In this document: positions 37,500-46,090 of the stretch, one piece after another | How the letters are laid out: each line of letters opens with the position of its first letter | Numbering within the stretch: position 1 is the stretch's first letter | DNA from: Desulfobulbaceae bacterium | GTDB taxonomy: Bacteria > Desulfobacterota > Desulfobulbia > Desulfobulbales > Desulfobulbaceae | DNA: 64,000 nucleotides | Assembly (NCBI GenBank): GCA_019163135.1 | Contig: JAFLKR010000152.1 | Coordinates: 1 to 64,000, forward strand | Direction of reading: 5' to 3' | The notes under the pieces: model-generated | Databases searched by the model: none | Told to the model about the DNA's origin: nothing | The model's input: the letters and a program-made list of their open reading frames with translations, nothing else | Made by a program: the position numbers and the translations under genes

Positions 37500-37804
37500 A
37501 ACCGCAGGTGCTTTTCCACGGCCGCCCCCTGCTTCCCTCCCTTCTGCCATCCGACCCAAGCCAGACGCTACTACAGCTACACATATTTTGACGCAAAGTG
37601 TATTATTACCTCTGCGATCGGTCTTTTCCCGCTTGATCCCGCCCACGCACCTTTCTCGGCAAGAGCATAGCCAGAGGGATTAATAAAAGTTTGGGCGCTG
37701 CCATGAGCGCTGAAGACAGTTCGTTGCGATAACCGACGAGATACTTTTTGTAGAAATCCAGAGCCGAAATGCTCCGGGGAAGACAGGCGAAGGAGGACAG
37801 GCAG
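37500..37804. other. Intergenic region between convergent genes
   Basis: These bases lie between the sigma-54 activator and the convergent decarboxylase gene. A minus-strand open frame (37606-37881) overlaps the decarboxylase 3' end and has no recognisable features. No clear terminator hairpin is visible. Confidence 0.45.
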
Positions 37805-39019
37805 TCAGAACAGTAGAAATTCTTTAAACTGACCGCGCATGCAGTGATTGGAGGCCATGGCCGATGAGTAGGCGCCGGCATTGATCAGGGCCAGATGGCG
37901 ATGTTCGGCCAAATCAGGTAGCCAAGCCTGTTCATACCACACATCCAGGGCCTCGTTGATGTTGCCAACGACACTCACCGCCGTACACGGCGCGTCGCTG
38001 CAGCGAAGCGGCACCGGTTGGAAGGGCAGGTCGTAATAGGCGGGTTCGGGTCCGATGTTGAAGCCAGCATCCACGCCGACAAAGACCGTGTTTCTTTTCT
38101 GCTCGACAAAGGTCTTTCCCAGCAGGAGGAGTCCGGCATCCTTAACGATATAGTCGCCCGGTTCGATCTCGACCTGGATGCTGCGGGCACCGAATTGGCG
38201 CTGCAGGACCGCTGCCCATTGATCGAGAGACAGGGGCTGATCTGTGGCGACATGCGGCACACCGAGGCCGCCGCCGATATTGACCCGCTCGACCTGGCCA
38301 ACCCTGTCCACGAACCAGAAACAATGGGCGATGAGCCGTTCGAGTTGTTCCAACTGCGGCGTCAGGTAGCCGCAACCAGTGTGAAAATGGATCTTACTGA
38401 CTGTAAGGCCATAGGATTTGGCAATCTCCAGTGCTTCATCGAACTGCTCCTGATAAATGCCAAATTTTGTCGTCACCTCACCGGCATACTGGAGTTTGTC
38501 ATTGGCGGCCCGGCCGATCCCCATGGCCGGATTGACCCGAATGCCAATTTTGGTCTGCGGTTTGAGCTGGCCCCAGCAATGGATGGCATGGAGGCTGTCG
38601 CAATCCATAAAAATGCCGTCATAACGCGCCAGCAATGCCAGATCCTGGGTGGAAAGGCTGGAGGCGGTAAAGGAGATTTCGGCTGGATTAAAACCGCAAC
38701 TGACCGCATGCTCGACCTCACCCGGTGAACAGGCATCGATACCGCACAGGCCGGTCTGCTTGAGAAAAGTCAAAAGCGGCGCAAACCGATTAGCTTTCAT
38801 GGCGTAATGGAACGAATACCTGCCCGCCAGATGGGTGGCGTTCAGGGCCGCGTGCAACCGGTTGAGGTTTTCTTTAATTCGGGCTGCAGAATAAACAAAG
38901 GATGGTGTGCCGAATTGATCCGCCAGGCCTTGCACCGGATGCCCGGCAAAAAACAGGTGCTCCCGCTGGTAGTAGAGATCGGCTCTCTGCCACCAGCGAT
39001 AGTACGATTGCTGATTCAA
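37805..39019 (-). CDS. PLP-dependent amino-acid decarboxylase, LysA/type III fold
   Basis: The 404-residue protein has the fold-type III decarboxylase pattern. The PLP Lys lies in FHYAMKANRFAPLL, followed by GIDACSPGEVEHA, HFHTGCG, a glycine loop in VNIGGGLGVPH, EIEPGDYIVKDAG, and the C-terminal NAGAYSSAMASNHCMRG. This is the diaminopimelate/ornithine/carboxynorspermidine decarboxylase superfamily. LysA is a candidate, but the sequence departs from typical LysA at several motifs (EPGDYIVKDA for EPGR), so another basic amino acid could be the substrate. It starts inside the stop of the SET-domain gene (ATGA overlap), which suggests a joint pathway. Confidence 0.85.
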   Translation of the reverse strand: MNQQSYYRWWQRADLYYQREHLFFAGHPVQGLADQFGTPSFVYSAARIKENLNRLHAALNATHLAGRYSFHYAMKANRFAPLLTFLKQTGLCGIDACSPGEVEHAVSCGFNPAEISFTASSLSTQDLALLARYDGIFMDCDSLHAIHCWGQLKPQTKIGIRVNPAMGIGRAANDKLQYAGEVTTKFGIYQEQFDEALEIAKSYGLTVSKIHFHTGCGYLTPQLEQLERLIAHCFWFVDRVGQVERVNIGGGLGVPHVATDQPLSLDQWAAVLQRQFGARSIQVEIEPGDYIVKDAGLLLLGKTFVEQKRNTVFVGVDAGFNIGPEPAYYDLPFQPVPLRCSDAPCTAVSVVGNINEALDVWYEQAWLPDLAEHRHLALINAGAYSSAMASNHCMRGQFKEFLLF

Positions 39020-39498
39020 CGGAGGCCCTGATTGATATTCAACAGTCCCGACGCAATAACTTCAGCGTTTAACATTTCCTTTCTGCCGGTGACCCATCCG
39101 CGGCAACTGGATGCCCCGCAAGAACAGGGGAACTGCCGGAAGAGCACATCCTCGGTTTCGGCGTAATCCATATAGAGAAAACTGTCCGCTGGAATATCCT
39201 CCAAGGCGGTGACTGTCAAATCCGCCATGTTCAATGAAATGTTGGGCGCACAGGAATGGAGAAAATACCCCGAGAAATAGGGGTCAAAGAGATGGGTTTC
39301 CGGGGTCAGTTGCAGGGTATGCTGACGAATTTCGTCAACAACATGCCCTGCCATTCTGGCGACAACTTCGCCTTTTTTGAAGGCTCGGTAGGTAATCACG
39401 CCTCTACCAGCCAATTCATCCTTAAAAACTACGGCAAAATCAGAATCTTTTGGAAAAAGAGGATCTTTTCCAAACTGGTCCGGATAAAGCATGTGCAT
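39016..39498 (-). CDS. SET-domain protein with post-SET Cys cluster
   Basis: The 160-residue protein carries a short SET domain: GRGVITYRAFKKGEVVARM near the N-terminus, SGYFLHSCAPNISLNM (the SET HS.xPN motif), FLYMDYAETEDVLF and a post-SET segment FPCSCGASSCRG with Cys residues that bind zinc. SET enzymes methylate lysine using S-adenosylmethionine. It overlaps the decarboxylase start by four bases. In bacteria such small SET proteins may act on proteins or on free amino acids or polyamines; with the decarboxylase partner, a small-molecule substrate is worth considering. Confidence 0.85.
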   Translation of the reverse strand: MHMLYPDQFGKDPLFPKDSDFAVVFKDELAGRGVITYRAFKKGEVVARMAGHVVDEIRQHTLQLTPETHLFDPYFSGYFLHSCAPNISLNMADLTVTALEDIPADSFLYMDYAETEDVLFRQFPCSCGASSCRGWVTGRKEMLNAEVIASGLLNINQGLR

Positions 39499-40205
39499 GT
39501 TCTCCTCGAACGGTTAAAAAGCATTCCCTGCCCACTTTGCATGGCAGGCAGGAAGGATACGTAACATAAATTAAGGAGCGCTCTATACAGTTAATCTTAA
39601 TGACTGACAAGCATTATTAACAACGATTGTTTAAAAAAACTATAACCTGGGCAACTCATTGATTCTACGTGCCACTTTAGCAAGGATCAACAACGCTCCA
39701 AGAGCATAAGGAGGCATCGCTGCCCGCGACTGGGGGCATTTGCAGAATTACCGGGATAACGGTGATTTCTTCAGTTCTTTAATCGTTGGTCTTCAGATGG
39801 GCCTCGCTCTCTGTTCTGTACTTATCCTCTCTTGCACTGCCCCTCCGATTCTTGAAAAAATCTTTTCCTTTTTCCCAAGTCGATTTCAGCCGGGCCTGGA
39901 TCGTTAAAGATTCAACCGACCAAAAAGCCCGCTGCGAACGGATCGTTAAGCAAGGAACATGGAAATATTTTTGCGATTTTATAAATCTTATTTTCATGAT
40001 TGCAATCTTATTCAGGCCATGCGTAAAAATATCTCCACCTTGATGATTTGTAGTTATCCGTAACGAGAGGATTTCTCACAATATGGATTGTAGAAAAAGT
40101 ATAAATATTCCTTTCCTTATCCAGAACAATCCGTTTACCATACCGAAACAGAACGGTTTCTTTTCTTTTTTCCCTTCTTTTTCTTTAACAAAATTGAGGT
40201 GTTTC
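39499..40205. other. Intergenic region, AT-rich, no gene seen
   Basis: About 700 bases between the divergent SET and GYF-AIM24 genes. The composition is more AT-rich than the neighbours. I find no credible open frame on either strand; the frame that precedes the ATG at 40206 on the plus strand is an extension without a ribosome binding site. Promoters for both divergent genes should lie here. Confidence 0.5.
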
Positions 40206-41201
40206 ATGTCGAACTGGTTTATTGCCCTGGACGGCAAATCCCTTGGCCCTTTCACCACCCAGCAAGTTCTCAGCGGTCTGGCTTCAGGGTTATACAACGA
40301 GGCTACCATGGTATGGCGGGACGGTTTTGCCGACTGGCAACCCGCCGGCAGAGTGCAGGAATTACAAGCAGGAGCAGCAGCACAGGCTCCGCCCCCCTTT
40401 TCAGGCAAACAGGCCCATGAAATCGACTACACCATCTTCGGCAATGAAATGCAGTTTGTCGAGGTTGAACTTGATCCGCAAGAAAGCGTCATTTCCGAGG
40501 CCGGAGCGATGATGTACATGCACGATCAGATAGCGATGGAAACGGTTTTCGGTGACGGCTCCGTTGCCTCCCAGTCTGGCACCTTCTTCGACAAGATGCT
40601 GGGTGCCGGCAAACGGTTGATAACCGGCGAAGGGCTGTTCACCACCATTTTCACCTACACCGGGACTGGCAAGGGCAAGGTTGCGTTCGCCGCCCCTTAT
40701 CCTGGCAAGATCATCCCGCTGGACCTGACCAAATACAACGGCCGGATCATCTGTCAAAAAGACGCTTTTCTCTGCGCGGCCAAAGGTGTTTCGGTGGGGA
40801 TTGCTTTTCAGAAAAAAATTGGGGTGGCCCTCTTTGGCGGCGAGGGTTTCATCATGCAACAGTTGGATGGCGACGGCCAGATTTTTGTCCATGCTGGCGG
40901 CACCATTGTTGAAAAGGAACTGGCCGCAGGGGAGTTACTCAGGGTCGACACCGGTTGCCTGGTGGCCTTGACCGGTACGGTTACCTATGACATTGAGTTT
41001 GTCGGCAACGTCAAATCAGCGATCTTTGGCGGTGAAGGATTCTTCTTCGCCAATCTGCGCGGCCCAGGCCATGTCTGGCTGCAATCGCTGCCCTTTTCCC
41101 GCCTGGCCGGACGTATCTGGGAAGCAGCCCCGCAAACGGGAGGCGGCGGTCAGGGAGAAGGCTCGGCCCTCGGCGGACTTGCCAATATTTTTGAGCGATA
41201 A
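40206..41201 (+). CDS. GYF-domain / AIM24 family protein
   Basis: I use the ATG at 40206, preceded by GAGG with seven bases of spacing; an upstream ATG at 40083 would add 41 residues without sense. The 331-residue protein has an N-terminal GYF_2 domain at about 2-50 ([20 protein letters not shown] and [13 protein letters not shown]) and an AIM24/TIGR00266 domain at about 75-310 ([20 protein letters not shown], then [13 protein letters not shown]). The GYF_2 module often marks membrane-associated or peptide-binding proteins; AIM24 has a double-stranded beta-helix fold of unclear function. It is convergent with the DUF533 gene downstream. Confidence 0.88.
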   Translation: MSNWFIALDGKSLGPFTTQQVLSGLASGLYNEATMVWRDGFADWQPAGRVQELQAGAAAQAPPPFSGKQAHEIDYTIFGNEMQFVEVELDPQESVISEAGAMMYMHDQIAMETVFGDGSVASQSGTFFDKMLGAGKRLITGEGLFTTIFTYTGTGKGKVAFAAPYPGKIIPLDLTKYNGRIICQKDAFLCAAKGVSVGIAFQKKIGVALFGGEGFIMQQLDGDGQIFVHAGGTIVEKELAAGELLRVDTGCLVALTGTVTYDIEFVGNVKSAIFGGEGFFFANLRGPGHVWLQSLPFSRLAGRIWEAAPQTGGGGQGEGSALGGLANIFER

Positions 41202-41218
41202 CCCGTTTCCATACGGTC

Positions 41219-41256
41219 AATAAGCGGCTTCCATTGCCGGAGGCCGCTTATTATTT
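41219..41256. terminator. Bidirectional hairpin between convergent genes
   Basis: AATAAGCGGC at 41219-41228 pairs with GCCGCTTATT at 41243-41252, forming a ten-pair stem between the stop of the GYF-AIM24 gene (41201) and that of the DUF533 gene (41270). The T-run after the stem is short on either strand, so its strength is uncertain. Confidence 0.6.
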
Positions 41257-41269
41257 AACCGATAGCAAG

Positions 41270-41974
41270 TCAGCGCTGCTCTTCGATGAACGCTTGTATC
41301 TGTTTACTTAAGCCAAGTTGCCGAGCCAACTGGTCCAGCCAGGCACGTTCCGCCTCGGTATCCGTCTCGATGGCGGCCACCGCCAGCATGTACATGGTCT
41401 TCGCCACCGAGGGATTATTGATCCCGGCGGTCAACGCCTCGATGCTTTTGGGCTGGTGAAGTTCATCGAGCAGGAACATTTTCTCTTCCTGGCTCAGCTC
41501 GACCCCCCGCAGTTTATCTAGCACCGCCCGTTCTTCCGCCTGATCCATGACGCCGTCGGCATGGGCCGCAGCCACCATCACCTGGATCAAGCGGACCGCC
41601 AGATCCGCCCCTGTGGGAGCAGTCAGGGTAACGTCGCTCACCGGTGGCGCTGCCGCCGGAGCAGCATCAGGCATTGGCGGCGGAGGGGGGGGGTGAAATC
41701 CACCAGGGGGAGGTTGCGGAGAGGGTGTGCCGGTCGCGAACGGATTAGCTCCCGGGGGCGGAGGAGGAGTTTGAGCCATCCCTTGAGGTTGAGCCTGTTG
41801 CCCTTGCTGCTGCTTAAGGATTTCAAAAGCACCGACTCCGAGGCCAATCATAGTCATCAGGCCGGAACCGGAGGTGAGGCTGCCCAGCATCGATTTGCTG
41901 CCCCCATGCGACCCGCTCCCCTTGCCCATAACCTCGCCAACGATCTTGCCTAATAATTTTTCAGCATTAAACAT
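41270..41974 (-). CDS. DUF533 family (TerB-like) protein
   Basis: From the ATG at 41974 the protein has 234 residues. The N-terminal part has a glycine-rich helix (about residues 40-60), then a proline-rich linker at about 70-105 with runs of Pro. The C-terminal part (about 120-230) is a TerB-like helical domain: RLIQVMVAAAHADGVMDQAE, EERAVLDKL and WLDQLARQLGL. DUF533 proteins are found with phage-shock and stress systems in some bacteria; the function is not proven. It is convergent with the GYF-AIM24 gene. Confidence 0.82.
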   Translation of the reverse strand: MFNAEKLLGKIVGEVMGKGSGSHGGSKSMLGSLTSGSGLMTMIGLGVGAFEILKQQQGQQAQPQGMAQTPPPPPGANPFATGTPSPQPPPGGFHPPPPPPMPDAAPAAAPPVSDVTLTAPTGADLAVRLIQVMVAAAHADGVMDQAEERAVLDKLRGVELSQEEKMFLLDELHQPKSIEALTAGINNPSVAKTMYMLAVAAIETDTEAERAWLDQLARQLGLSKQIQAFIEEQR

Positions 41975-42188
41975 AGTTTTGCCCAAATTTTTGAATTATC
42001 TGTCGGCTTTTCTCCTCGACTTATCAGGAGAATACCCCTCGTTTACGATTTACAAGGATGTTGCCGTCGGTAAGATTGCGGCAGAAATAATGTGAAGGCA
42101 ATGCGGTAAAAACAGCATTCTCCCTTGTCGCACCCCAGTTCAGTACCGTATACTATAAGCATCCATACCCATTACCCGGCTTAACCCC

Positions 42189-42947
42189 ATGCTTTCCACC
42201 GCGACCACCGCAACCGCACCTTTTGTATCCACCTACGACCGCAGCGGCAGGACTTCATCGCTGTTCCGCTCCGAGCCGGTTCAACGGATCGCTTCCATTA
42301 CGGAACAAAGTAGCACAACTCCGGAAAATTACAAAGATCAAGTTACGCTCTCTGAAAGCGCTGTCGAAAAATCACGCCAAAATAACAAGCCCGACAACGA
42401 AGCCAAAGCCCCGGTCGATGCAAACAGTGCCGACCAGCAAACGGAGGCTGCCGGGAAAACGCAAACCGGCACCCTGGCCTTGACCCCTGAAGAGCAAAAA
42501 GTGGTGGTAGAACTGCAACAACGTGATCGGGAGGTCAAAGCCCATGAACAGGCCCACCTGGCCAATGCCGGTCAGTATGCCCGGGGTGGTGCAACCTATT
42601 CCTACCAGCAGGGTCCGGACGGACGACGGTATGCCATCGGCGGTGAAGTGCCGATCGATATCAGCCCTGAAAAAACCCCGGAACAGACCATCATGAAAAT
42701 GCAGACCGTCAAACGTGCCGCGATGGCGCCGGCGGAACCCTCAGCTGCGGACCGCAGTATCGCCGCTGCCGCAGCAGCCCTTGAGGCCCAAGCCCGTCAG
42801 GAAGCACAGGCAGCGCAAATGAAACCCGCCGTAGAACCATCCGGCCCCGGTGAACAACCTCCGGAAAGCGACGCTCCGTCCCAGCAAAACGAACCGGCTA
42901 CCAGCAATTCGGCTCGCCGCACCCAACCCCTGAATACGGTTGCCTGA
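42189..42947 (+). CDS. SprA-related putative metalloprotease
   Basis: The 252-residue protein has a long low-complexity N-terminal region (about 1-90) followed by a compact core at about 95-170. The core includes LTPEEQKVVVELQQRDREVK, AHEQAHLANAG (an H-E-x-x-H motif) and GGATYSYQQGPDGRRYAIGG. This is the signature of the SprA/CJM1_0395 family of putative metalloproteases, which occur widely in proteobacteria. The C-terminus is Ala/Gln/Pro-rich. No signal peptide is obvious. Its substrate is unknown. Confidence 0.82.
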   Translation: MLSTATTATAPFVSTYDRSGRTSSLFRSEPVQRIASITEQSSTTPENYKDQVTLSESAVEKSRQNNKPDNEAKAPVDANSADQQTEAAGKTQTGTLALTPEEQKVVVELQQRDREVKAHEQAHLANAGQYARGGATYSYQQGPDGRRYAIGGEVPIDISPEKTPEQTIMKMQTVKRAAMAPAEPSAADRSIAAAAAALEAQARQEAQAAQMKPAVEPSGPGEQPPESDAPSQQNEPATSNSARRTQPLNTVA

Positions 42948-42995
42948 CCATCTCTTTCTTTCTCTCCCCTTCCTTACAAACACTGAGAGCTGACG

Positions 42996-44315
42996 ATGCT
43001 GCAGAATGATTATCTCGAAGATCTCTTTTCCTATATTAATCAATCGCCCACCCCTTTCCATGTGGTGGCAAATAGCGCAACTATGCTTAAGGCCCAGGGA
43101 TTCCAGCGCCTGCACGAATCCGGATCCTGGCAGCAGATCGCTCCGGGCTCCTATTTTGTGATCCGCAACGATTCCAGCCTGATTGCCTTTACCCTGACCG
43201 ACCGACCGCATGCCGGGCTGCACCTGCGTATGGCTGGAGCTCACACCGACAGCCCCGGTCTGAAGGTCAAGCCCAACCCGCTCCAATTTCGCCATACCTG
43301 CCTGCAGTTGGGGGTCGAAATCTACGGCGGTGCCCTCCTGGCCCCCTGGTTTGATCGGGATCTGTCCATCGCCGGAAGGGTCAGTTGGAGCAGGGAGGGC
43401 GGCCCTCTGCAGTGCAACCTGATCGACTTCCAACGGCCGGTGGCCACGATCCCAAGCTTAGCGATCCATCTGGACCGCGAGGTTAACACCAAGCGAACCA
43501 TTGATAAACAGACCGACCTCGTGCCTCTGGTGATGCAGAGCTTTGAGGCCGGTGCCCCTGATTTTAAAACCCTGCTTAACGCCCAACTGCTTAAACAGCA
43601 TCCTACCGCCGCCGGTGCCGAGATCATGGACTACGACCTTTTTCTCTACGATACCCAGCCGCTCTCCCAGGTAGGGTTCAATAATGAGTTCATCACCGGC
43701 TCCCGGCTGGATAATCTTCTTTCCTGCCACGCTCTCCTCACAGCCCTCACTCAAACCGCCCCCCGCCGGGACAGCCTCATTGTGCTCAACGACCATGAAG
43801 AAGTAGGCAGCGTCTCCACCTCCGGGGCGCAGGGACCTTTTCTCAAAAATGTCCTGGAACGACTCCTGCCCAATCCCGAACACCGTCAACAGGTCATCGC
43901 TCATTCGCTCTTTGTCTCAGTGGACAACGCCCATGCGGTTCATCCTAATTTTGCCGTCAAACACGATCCCGACCACCTTCCCCTGCTTAATCGGGGGCCG
44001 GTTATTAAAATGAACGCCAATCAGCGTTATGCCACCACCGGCCTTACCGCCGGCCTGTTTCGACTGGTCTGCCGCAAGGCCGGTGTTCCCTGTCAGCAAT
44101 TCGTGATGCGCAACGACCTGGCCTGTGGTTCCACCATCGGCCCTCTGACCGCGGCCGAACTCGGAGTGGCCACGGTGGATATCGGCATTCCGCAGTTGGG
44201 CATGCACTCGATCCGGGAAACCGCCGGTCACCTCGACCCCTGGTACCTGCAACTGGCCATGACCGCCTTTTTCTCCGAACCGGATACCGCCATCTGTTGC
44301 CCGGAAATCGCCTAG
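42996..44315 (+). CDS. M18 family aminopeptidase
   Basis: The 439-residue protein matches the aspartyl/M18 aminopeptidase family in length and motifs: the N-terminal FNYINQSPTPFHVVAN-like start, AGAHTDSPGLKVKPNP with zinc ligands His and Asp, LNDHEEVGSVSTSGAQGPF with the catalytic Glu, SVDNAHAVHPN, and DLACGSTIGPL..LG..TVDIGIPQLGMHSIRE toward the end. It removes N-terminal amino acids from peptides in the cytoplasm, probably as a large homo-oligomer. A terminator follows at 44344-44374. Confidence 0.95.
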   Translation: MLQNDYLEDLFSYINQSPTPFHVVANSATMLKAQGFQRLHESGSWQQIAPGSYFVIRNDSSLIAFTLTDRPHAGLHLRMAGAHTDSPGLKVKPNPLQFRHTCLQLGVEIYGGALLAPWFDRDLSIAGRVSWSREGGPLQCNLIDFQRPVATIPSLAIHLDREVNTKRTIDKQTDLVPLVMQSFEAGAPDFKTLLNAQLLKQHPTAAGAEIMDYDLFLYDTQPLSQVGFNNEFITGSRLDNLLSCHALLTALTQTAPRRDSLIVLNDHEEVGSVSTSGAQGPFLKNVLERLLPNPEHRQQVIAHSLFVSVDNAHAVHPNFAVKHDPDHLPLLNRGPVIKMNANQRYATTGLTAGLFRLVCRKAGVPCQQFVMRNDLACGSTIGPLTAAELGVATVDIGIPQLGMHSIRETAGHLDPWYLQLAMTAFFSEPDTAICCPEIA

Positions 44316-44846
44316 CAGCCGCTGGCTTCCACCGCTCGCCTTCGAGCCCGTATAGCACCGGGCTCACCTTTTTGATTCCGATATATCTGACGTTTACTAG
44401 ACTCCCGGCCTTTTTCCATTTCCGCTGCTAATGTTCCCCGCCTTTGTTTTTCAATCAGCACCAGAGGGTTCTGACCTTGCCAGCATGAAACCCATGCTGG
44501 AAATTCATTAAAAATAAATTATATGTTAAAAAATTTATTTAAAATTGATTTTTCATTGCCTGTTATCGCACTCTGCGGTATTTATTTACTAATGTGGATG
44601 CAACATGATCAGGCAAAATGAAGGCGCGGATGTGCCACAAGGCGACCTCCTCTGGTCGTCCAATCTGTCTGTTGCTCCCAGGTAACCGAACCACAAGGAC
44701 AAAACTCCTAAATGCCCTCTGTTATCTTTCGTCATGCATCAACGATACAGAGGACAAAAAGCAACCGCACGCCGAACTAATCCATCGAAAAACCGAGGTT
44801 ATTTTCTCCCACAAAACTAGCGTTCCACTCTATACAAGAGGTTCCC
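44316..44846. other. Intergenic region, no gene seen
   Basis: About 530 bases after the aminopeptidase gene. The first part holds the terminator at 44344-44374; the middle is AT-rich. An open frame at 44618-44893 overlaps the next gene's start in another frame and has no protein-like features. The promoter of the winged-helix/ANTAR genes should lie in the second half. Confidence 0.5.
44344..44374 (+). terminator. Intrinsic terminator after the M18 aminopeptidase gene
   Basis: GAGCCCG (44344-44350) pairs with CGGGCTC (44359-44365) over an eight-base loop and is followed by five T after a short ACC spacer. It lies 29 bases after the aminopeptidase stop. Confidence 0.7.
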
Positions 44847-45089
44847 ATGTCCATCGGCACAGAAAAAATCAAGGTCCTGCACATTCTCTCTGAAAATCTC
44901 AAAAATCCCCAGCCCCAATTGGTCCGTTCCACCGACATCGCCAACCAATTGAATATGAGCATCCCGGAAACACATCTCCTGCTCAAGGTGATGAACGACA
45001 TGGGGGTTATCGAAAGCAATGTCGATGGGCAACTCTCGCTCATCACCCAGAAGGGATTGCATTATCTGCATCATCAAGTGGCCCTATGA
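44847..45089 (+). CDS. Small winged-helix DNA-binding-type protein
   Basis: The 80-residue protein starts at an ATG with AAGAGG upstream. It has the look of a winged helix: a first helix, a helix-turn-helix at about 26-55 (RSTDIANQLNMSIPETHLLL), and a wing (GVIESNVDGQLSLITQKG). It precedes the GAF-ANTAR gene by 19 bases, so it is probably co-transcribed with it. A nine-codon frame between them overlaps the stop of this gene and the start of the next. Its target is unknown; nitrogen-related control is suggested by the neighbours. Confidence 0.75.
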   Translation: MSIGTEKIKVLHILSENLKNPQPQLVRSTDIANQLNMSIPETHLLLKVMNDMGVIESNVDGQLSLITQKGLHYLHHQVAL

Positions 45090-45108
45090 ACACCTCCAGG
45101 TTCTGCCT

Positions 45109-45822
45109 ATGAACGAGTCGCAGCAGCACAGCTATGATAATTATATTAAGGCGTTGATGGACATAAGCCAGGCCATCACCTCGGACCTGTTCCTCGAAGA
45201 TTTTTTTAAACTGATCGTCATGGTGGTGGCCAAGGTAACCGGGGTGGATATCTGCTCCCTGTGGCTGGTAGACGAAAATAGCAATCCTCCCAAAATCCGG
45301 CTCAAAGCCACCCAGGCCATTGAACCGGAATATGTAATCGACCGATCGCTCGATCTGCATGAGGGGGTGGTAGGGTATGTTATTTCGACCCGAAAACCTC
45401 TGGTGATCAAAGACGTGCTTCAATGTGAGATTTTCAAAGAAAAGGAAATGGCAAAGAAACTGGGACTTGTCTCCATGGTGGGCGTACCGCTGCAGGGAAA
45501 AAAAGACAAGATCATCGGCGTGCTTAACTGTTTCACCTCAACCCCCCATCAATTCTCCGAAACCGATATCAACCTGCTAACCACAGTAGCTAATCAGGCA
45601 GCTGTGGCCATCCTCAACACCGAACTTATAATCAAAACCAAGATTATTCAGGAAGAGTTGCGGTCACGGAAGAAGATTGAACGGTCCAAGGAAATCATCA
45701 TGGATCGACATGGCATCAACGGCGATGAGGCTTATAAATGGATTCAAAAACGGAGCATGGATTCTCGCAAAACCATGCTGGAGGTGGCAGAAGCTATCCT
45801 GTTATCCAACGAACTGTATTAA
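45109..45822 (+). CDS. GAF-ANTAR transcription antitermination regulator
   Basis: From the ATG at 45109 the protein has 237 residues. A GAF domain covers about 15-170 (VDICSLWLVDENSNPPKIRL and LHEGVVGYVIST) and an ANTAR RNA-binding domain about 180-235 (RSRKKIERSKEIIMDRHGIN and DSRKTMLEVAEAILL). ANTAR proteins bind a pair of RNA hairpins with hexanucleotide loops and so block formation of an overlapping terminator. Precisely such a leader lies 70 bases downstream at 45936-46026, before a glutamate-synthase-like gene. The GAF domain is the likely sensor; the ligand is unknown. Confidence 0.92.
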   Translation: MNESQQHSYDNYIKALMDISQAITSDLFLEDFFKLIVMVVAKVTGVDICSLWLVDENSNPPKIRLKATQAIEPEYVIDRSLDLHEGVVGYVISTRKPLVIKDVLQCEIFKEKEMAKKLGLVSMVGVPLQGKKDKIIGVLNCFTSTPHQFSETDINLLTTVANQAAVAILNTELIIKTKIIQEELRSRKKIERSKEIIMDRHGINGDEAYKWIQKRSMDSRKTMLEVAEAILLSNELY

Positions 45823-45890
45823 CCGACTCCCCCTCTTCATCGGGCGGCCAAAACTATGAGCGGAAAGCAAAAGCGGAGATAACTTATTTC

Positions 45891-45919
45891 TTGACATAAA
45901 TATTAAGTTTGAATAAATT
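45891..45919 (+). promoter_or_regulatory. Putative promoter of the ANTAR-controlled leader
   Basis: A perfect -35 box TTGACA at 45891-45896 is followed after 17 bases by TAAATT at 45914-45919, four of six bases of the -10 consensus. It lies between the GAF-ANTAR stop and the first ANTAR hairpin (45936), which puts the expected transcript start just before that hairpin. A run of T and A bases around 45918-45926 could also provide a -10. Confidence 0.6.
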
Positions 45920-45935
45920 ATATAAAGATAAAAAC

Positions 45936-45999
45936 TGACCGTACAACGGCGTGCGATCAAGTTGTTTAAGTTATACACGACAAGACAAAGGCGTCTGTC
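45936..45999 (+). promoter_or_regulatory. ANTAR-type antiterminator: two hairpins with six-base A1/G4 loops
   Basis: Hairpin 1 spans 45936-45959. CGTAC pairs with GTGCG (one T-G pair) and TGA with TCA around a single C-A mismatch, with the loop AACGGC at 45945-45950. Hairpin 2 spans 45979-45999. GAC, a bulged A and AGAC pair with GTCT and GTC, with the loop AAAGGC at 45987-45992. Both loops have A at position 1 and G at position 4, the known recognition code of ANTAR domains. Hairpin 2 uses bases 45989-45999 that also form the 5' arm of the terminator, so the two are mutually exclusive. The regulator gene lies directly upstream. Confidence 0.85.
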
Positions 46000-46026
46000 T
46001 CTCCCCCGAGACAGACGCCTTTTTTT
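45989..46026 (+). terminator. Strong intrinsic terminator in the leader of the glutamate-synthase-like gene
   Basis: AGGCGTCTGTCTC (45989-46001) pairs perfectly with GAGACAGACGCCT (46008-46020) over a TCCCCC loop and is followed by seven T (46020-46026). It ends 64 bases before the ATG of the gene at 46091. Its 5' arm overlaps the second ANTAR hairpin, so it works as an attenuator. Confidence 0.93.
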
Positions 46027-46090
46027 GTCGATTTCCCCCGACTTGCACCTTTAAAAGTGCAAAATAAAAAATAAAAACAAGAGGTTCACT

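Noticed and set aside
37606-37881. Minus-strand open frame after the decarboxylase
   Set aside because: It overlaps the 3' end of the decarboxylase gene in another frame and has no family likeness or ribosome binding site.
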